From NCBI GenBank assembly GCA_900553145.1, contig USCL01000061.1, positions 1 to 15,845 on the forward strand: a DNA stretch of 15,845 nucleotides, read 5' to 3'. Positions 12,369 through 15,845 of this stretch are shown piece by piece. Every line of letters starts with the position of its first letter. The stretch's first letter is position 1. The notes under the pieces were generated by a model. It was not told the DNA's origin and did no database searches. It was given only the letters and a program-made list of their open reading frames with translations. Source of the DNA: an uncultured Desulfovibrio sp. Its GTDB lineage: Bacteria > Desulfobacterota > Desulfovibrionia > Desulfovibrionales > Desulfovibrionaceae. The translations under genes were made by a program, and so were the position numbers.

Positions 12369-14195
12369 ATGAGTAAAAAGAAAGAGACCCGAGAGGAACG
12401 CTCCGAGCGCCGCAAGAAAGAACTCCGGCTGGCGCTGCGGGTATTCCGCTACTTCCTCCCCTACAAGTGGGCCATGCTCGTCGCGCTGCTGGCTTCCGCC
12501 GTGGTTTCCGCGACCACAGCGGGCACGGCATGGCTGATCAAGCCCGCGCTCGACGACATCTTCATCCGTCAGGACGGCAGCGCCCTCCTGTACGTGCCGC
12601 TGGCTTTCATCGTGCTGACGGCCCTGAAAGGGGCCGGGCGCTACCTCCAGAACTGGTGCATGCATTACAGCGCCCTGCACGTGCTGGAAACCATGCGTCA
12701 GGAGCTGTTCCAGAAGATCATCACGCTGCCCCTGCATTTCTATGAGGAATCGCAGGTGGGCGCGCTCATGTCGCGCGTCATCAACGACGTGGGCATGATC
12801 CGGCAGAGCCTGCCCGCGTTCATCCAGATCATCCGGCAGGTCATCACCATGATCAGCCTGCTGTACGTGGTGTTCCAGCAGAACTTCGAACTGGCCTGCT
12901 GGGCCGTCATCGTCCTGCCCATCGCGGGGTTCCCGCTGTCGCTGTTCAGCCGGGCGCTGCGGCGGTACGGGCGCAAGAACGCCGAAGTGAACGCCAGCAT
13001 TTCCAGCATGCTGCAGGAACTGCTCAGCGGCATCCGGGTCATCAAGGCCTTTGCCACCGAAAAGCAGGAAACGGCGCGTTTCAACGAGGAAAACGCCCGC
13101 ATCATCAACATCAACTTCCGCCAGTCCTGCGTGTCCGAACTGTCGTCCCCGGTCATGGAGCTCATCGGGGCCATCGGCATCGGGCTGGTCATCTGGTACG
13201 GCGGCCGTGAAGTCATCCACGGCGACATGACGCCGGGCACGTTCTTCGCCTTCATGGGCGCGCTGGCGATGCTCTACACGCCTTTCAAGAGCCTGAACGG
13301 CGCGAACATGAACGTGCAGAACGCCCTTGCCGGGGCGGAGCGCGTTTTCGCCATCCTCGACGATCCGGCCCTCAAGACCGAGCGCGGCGGCGCGCTGCCG
13401 CTGGACGAGCCGTTCCGCGAGCTGGCCTTCCGCGACGTGGGCCTGCACTACGGCGACGAGGGCACGCCCGCGCTCCGGGGCGTTTCGCTGACGGTGAAGG
13501 CCGGGGAACGCATCGCTTTCGTCGGGCCCTCCGGGGCGGGCAAGACAACGCTCGTCAACCTGATCCCCCGTTTCTACGATCCGCAGCGCGGCGAAATCCT
13601 CCTGAACGGCAGGCCGCTCACGGAGTATTCGCTGGCGTCCCTGCGGCGTTCCGTGTCGATGGTGTCGCAGGACGCCTTCCTGTTCGACATGACCATCGCC
13701 GAAAACATCGCGTACGGGCGGGACCTGTCCTCGGAACTGGACATGGACCGCGTGCGTTCCGCCGCCGTGGCCGCCTATGCCGACGGCTTCATCCGCGATC
13801 TGCCCGAAGGCTACGAAACGCCCATCGGGGAGCGCGGCGTGCGCCTTTCCGGCGGCCAGAAGCAGCGCCTGACCATCGCCCGCGCCCTGCTTAAGGACGC
13901 GCCCCTGCTCATTCTGGACGAGGCCACCAGCGCCTTGGATTCCGAGTCGGAACATATGGTCCAGAAGGCCCTCGACAACCTCATGCTCAACCGCACCAGC
14001 CTGATCATCGCGCACCGGCTTTCCACCATTCTGGAAGCGGACCGCATCGTGGTCATGGAATGCGGGCGCATCGTGGACATCGGGCGGCATGAGGAGCTGC
14101 TCGGGCGCTGTGAATTGTATACCCGCCTGTATAACATGCAGTTCCGCGCGCATGAGGAACTCTGCGCGTGCGAAAACGACCCTGTGGAGTCCTGA
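12369..14195 (+). CDS. msbA: Lipid A export ABC transporter (ATP-binding and permease in one chain)
   Basis: MsbA is a homodimeric inner-membrane exporter that flips lipid A-core to the periplasmic face. The 608-aa half-transporter has a charged N-terminus (SKKKETREERSERRKK), a six-helix transmembrane domain (about residues 25-320) and an ATPase domain. The ATPase motifs are Walker A GPSGAGKTT (386-394), Q-loop VSQDAFLFDMTIAENIAYG, signature LSGGQ (493-497), Walker B LLILDEA (D517, E518) and H-loop His549 in IAHRLSTI. All catalytic residues are present. The start at 12369 is preferred over 12363 because of AAGGA spacing. It overlaps the acyltransferase start by 1 nt (TGATG), so the two are co-translated. 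That partner, a lipid A-type acyltransferase, supports MsbA over other ABC exporters of the same fold. Confidence 0.92.
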   Translation: MSKKKETREERSERRKKELRLALRVFRYFLPYKWAMLVALLASAVVSATTAGTAWLIKPALDDIFIRQDGSALLYVPLAFIVLTALKGAGRYLQNWCMHYSALHVLETMRQELFQKIITLPLHFYEESQVGALMSRVINDVGMIRQSLPAFIQIIRQVITMISLLYVVFQQNFELACWAVIVLPIAGFPLSLFSRALRRYGRKNAEVNASISSMLQELLSGIRVIKAFATEKQETARFNEENARIININFRQSCVSELSSPVMELIGAIGIGLVIWYGGREVIHGDMTPGTFFAFMGALAMLYTPFKSLNGANMNVQNALAGAERVFAILDDPALKTERGGALPLDEPFRELAFRDVGLHYGDEGTPALRGVSLTVKAGERIAFVGPSGAGKTTLVNLIPRFYDPQRGEILLNGRPLTEYSLASLRRSVSMVSQDAFLFDMTIAENIAYGRDLSSELDMDRVRSAAVAAYADGFIRDLPEGYETPIGERGVRLSGGQKQRLTIARALLKDAPLLILDEATSALDSESEHMVQKALDNLMLNRTSLIIAHRLSTILEADRIVVMECGRIVDIGRHEELLGRCELYTRLYNMQFRAHEELCACENDPVES

Positions 14196-15757
14196 TGTCC
14201 CATTCCGGAAAATTGCTGCTCGGAGCCCTCTCCGCGCCCGTATACTGGCTGTACCGCCTGTGGTGCCGCTCGCTGCGCTATACCGAAATCAATCGTGCCG
14301 CCATCGAAAACACGACCGATCAGGGCCGTCCCGTGGTCCTGTCGCTGTGGCATGACGAGCTCTTCCCCCTGATTTACCTGAAACGCCGGCTCAACATCAT
14401 CGCGCTGGTCAGCCAGAGCGATGACGGCGATCTTCTTGCCGGGGTGCTGGAGCGCATGGGCCTTGAGACGGCCCGGGGCTCCAGCTCGCGGGGCGGGGTG
14501 AAGGCCCTTCTCTCCGCCGCCCGCCGGATGCGCGAATCCGGGATATGCGGCTGCGTGACCGTGGACGGCCCGCGCGGCCCGCGCCACGAGGTCAAGGAAG
14601 GCGCGGTATTCCTTGCCGCTCGGGCCGATGCGCCCATTGTGCCCATCCGGCTGTTTATGGAGCGGCGCAAGGTGTTCAAGAGCTGGGATCGCTTCCAGCT
14701 CCCCCTGCCGTTCAGCCGGGTTTCGATGGTCTGCGCCGACGCCTACCGCGTCGAATGCGATATCCGCGACCCCGAGGCCGTAGCGCGCGAGTGCCGCCGC
14801 CTTGAGGAGAAGCTGGAGGCGCTGAAAGCGCCCGATCTGCCGCCTTCCCCCTCTTTGTTCCGCCGCCTTGCCGATGCCTTTTCCCGGGCCTCGTGCCGTG
14901 CGGCGTATGGGGTTGCCCTGTTGCTCGGGAAGCTCGGCTTTCCCGGCATCCGCACGCTTGCCAAGGGGCTGGGGGCGGCCCTCTGGGCCTGCCTGCCCAA
15001 GCGCCGCCGCCTTGCCACGGAGAGCATCGCCCGGCACCTTGATCTCCCGCACGCGACGGCGGAGTCGCTGGCCCGGGCAAGCTTCACGCACAACGCCCGC
15101 TCGTTCCTCGAGTCGGTGCTCGTCCCTGAATTCGGTTTGTCCCATCCGTTGTTCGACGTGGATCGCCCTGATCTGCTGGAGCGTCTCAAGAGCGGGGATC
15201 GCCCTTCCGTAATCACGACGGGACATCTCGGGGCGTGGGAACTGCTCGCCAGCCTGCTTGGCGATGCGTCCGATCATCCGCGCCTGTCGGTCGTGCGGAC
15301 GTACAAGAACAAGGTGATGGACTACGTGAGCACCCGGCTGCGCTCCTCTCGCGGGGCCTGCATCATTGGGCATAGGGAAGCCGCCTTCCCGGTCTTGCGG
15401 GCGCTCAGGAAGAACGGGTACGCCGCGTTTCTCGCGGATCACAATACCAGCCGGAGCGAGGCGTTTTTCCTGCCGTTCCTCGGCGAGGAAGCCGCCGTCA
15501 ACAAGGGGCCCGCAGTCCTCGCCGTCCGCGCCAAGGCGCTGGTGTGGCCGCTCGCGCTGATACGCGACGGGAACCGTTACCGGCTGATCCTTGAGGAGCC
15601 GCTGGATACGGCCTTGCTTGAAGGCGATGCCGAGGAAAAGGCGCTTGCGGTCGCCACGTTTTACACGGAAGCCAACGAGCGCATGGTCCGCCGCGCGCCT
15701 GACCAGTGGTTCTGGATGCACAACCGCTGGAAGACGAAGCGGGTTATGGATGATTGA
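14195..15757 (+). CDS. Fused DUF374 and LpxL/HtrB-type lipid A acyltransferase
   Basis: Two acyltransferase modules lie in one 520-aa chain. The N-terminal part (about 1-205) is DUF374, a lysophospholipid-acyltransferase-like domain: LSLWHDE (H53), SQSDDGDLLAGVLERMG, ARGSSSRGG and TVDGPRGPRHEVKEG (D124). A Pro/Leu linker (about 206-225) leads to a complete LpxL/HtrB-like domain: a hydrophobic N-terminal segment, the catalytic GHLGAWE (H344, E349; HX4E), FLADHNTSR, and the C-terminal DQWFWMHNRWKTK typical of lauroyl/myristoyl transferases. It probably adds a secondary acyl chain to lipid A, and the first domain may transfer an acyl or sugar-lipid group. The start is ATG 14195, with GGAG 5 nt upstream; it overlaps the msbA stop by 1 nt. 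The domains are clear; their exact substrates are inferred. Confidence 0.88.
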   Translation: MSHSGKLLLGALSAPVYWLYRLWCRSLRYTEINRAAIENTTDQGRPVVLSLWHDELFPLIYLKRRLNIIALVSQSDDGDLLAGVLERMGLETARGSSSRGGVKALLSAARRMRESGICGCVTVDGPRGPRHEVKEGAVFLAARADAPIVPIRLFMERRKVFKSWDRFQLPLPFSRVSMVCADAYRVECDIRDPEAVARECRRLEEKLEALKAPDLPPSPSLFRRLADAFSRASCRAAYGVALLLGKLGFPGIRTLAKGLGAALWACLPKRRRLATESIARHLDLPHATAESLARASFTHNARSFLESVLVPEFGLSHPLFDVDRPDLLERLKSGDRPSVITTGHLGAWELLASLLGDASDHPRLSVVRTYKNKVMDYVSTRLRSSRGACIIGHREAAFPVLRALRKNGYAAFLADHNTSRSEAFFLPFLGEEAAVNKGPAVLAVRAKALVWPLALIRDGNRYRLILEEPLDTALLEGDAEEKALAVATFYTEANERMVRRAPDQWFWMHNRWKTKRVMDD

Positions 15758-15772
15758 TTGAGGGAAGAGCCG

Positions 15773-15819
15773 GAGGGGGCGGGGGAACTTTTCTGAAGAA
15801 AAGCTTCCCCCGCCCCCTC
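15773..15819 (+). repeat. Intergenic stem-loop repeat, copy F
   Basis: GAGGGGGCGGGGGAA (15773-15787) pairs perfectly with 15805-15819. The interior adds CTTTTC(15788-15793)/GAAAAG(15798-15803) with loop TGAA and one bulged C, about 21 pairs in all. It begins 16 nt after the acyltransferase stop codon. The usual tail is not seen before the window ends. Confidence 0.8.
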
Positions 15820-15845
15820 AGCCCCCCTCAGCCCCCCTCAGCCCC
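15817..15845. repeat. 10-nt tandem repeat, cut by the window edge
   Basis: The unit CTCAGCCCCC recurs with a 10-nt period (CTCAGCCCCC, CTCAGCCCCC, CTCAGCCCC) from the second arm of copy F to the last base of the window. At least 2.9 units are present; the total is unknown. Confidence 0.8.

Noticed and set aside
14168..14194. Earlier start for the acyltransferase inside msbA
   Set aside because: The ATG at 14195 has GGAG 5 nt upstream and overlaps the msbA stop in the usual coupled manner. The earlier start has no such site.
12354..15721. Long minus-strand frames opposite msbA and the acyltransferase
   Set aside because: They are antisense shadows of genes with clear catalytic motifs on the + strand.

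Overview
The window is a gene-dense, high-GC stretch of bacterial chromosome. Nine complete protein genes are separated by unusual G-run/C-run stem-loop repeats. I see no phage, transposase, CRISPR, tRNA or rRNA. The genes (a Gram-negative lipid A exporter, lipid A acyltransferases, MltB-type lytic transglycosylase, MurJ and MurI), together with the base composition and the style of the intergenic hairpins, suggest a Gram-negative member of the Desulfovibrionaceae, perhaps close to Bilophila. That placement is inference from general familiarity, not a database result.

Layout. 1-406: a stem-loop repeat that probably trails a gene left of the window, then a leader region. 407-2777 (+): an MltB-like lytic transglycosylase lipoprotein and a secreted metallophosphoesterase. 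2778-3204: a convergent intergenic region with two inverted copies of the repeat around a strong bidirectional terminator. 3205-10980 (-): read from right to left, a pyridoxamine/pyridoxal kinase, glutamate racemase murI, a class V aminotransferase that overlaps murI by 4 nt, the DNA-uptake channel gene comEC, and the lipid II flippase murJ. 10981-11411: a second inverted pair of the repeat. 11412-12200 (-): a 23S rRNA-type pseudouridine synthase. 12201-12368: a divergent intergenic region with a direct repeat. 12369-15757 (+): msbA, coupled by a 1-nt overlap to a fused DUF374/LpxL-type acyltransferase. 15758-15845: another repeat copy running into a 10-nt tandem repeat cut by the window edge.

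Theme. Most genes serve the cell envelope. MurI makes D-glutamate for peptidoglycan, MurJ flips lipid II, and the MltB homologue cuts the finished glycan. The acyltransferase fusion probably acylates lipid A, which MsbA exports. The kinase supplies PLP, which the neighbouring aminotransferase uses.

The least-explained signal is the intergenic repeat family: five clear copies (A, B, C, E, F), one truncated copy (D) and one doubtful copy (G). A clear copy is a long G/C-run hairpin; in A, B, C and E it is followed by a conserved block of about 45 nt that contains its own small hairpin. Four clear copies start 10-24 nt after a stop codon. Four copies are arranged as two inverted pairs of about 370-385 bp.
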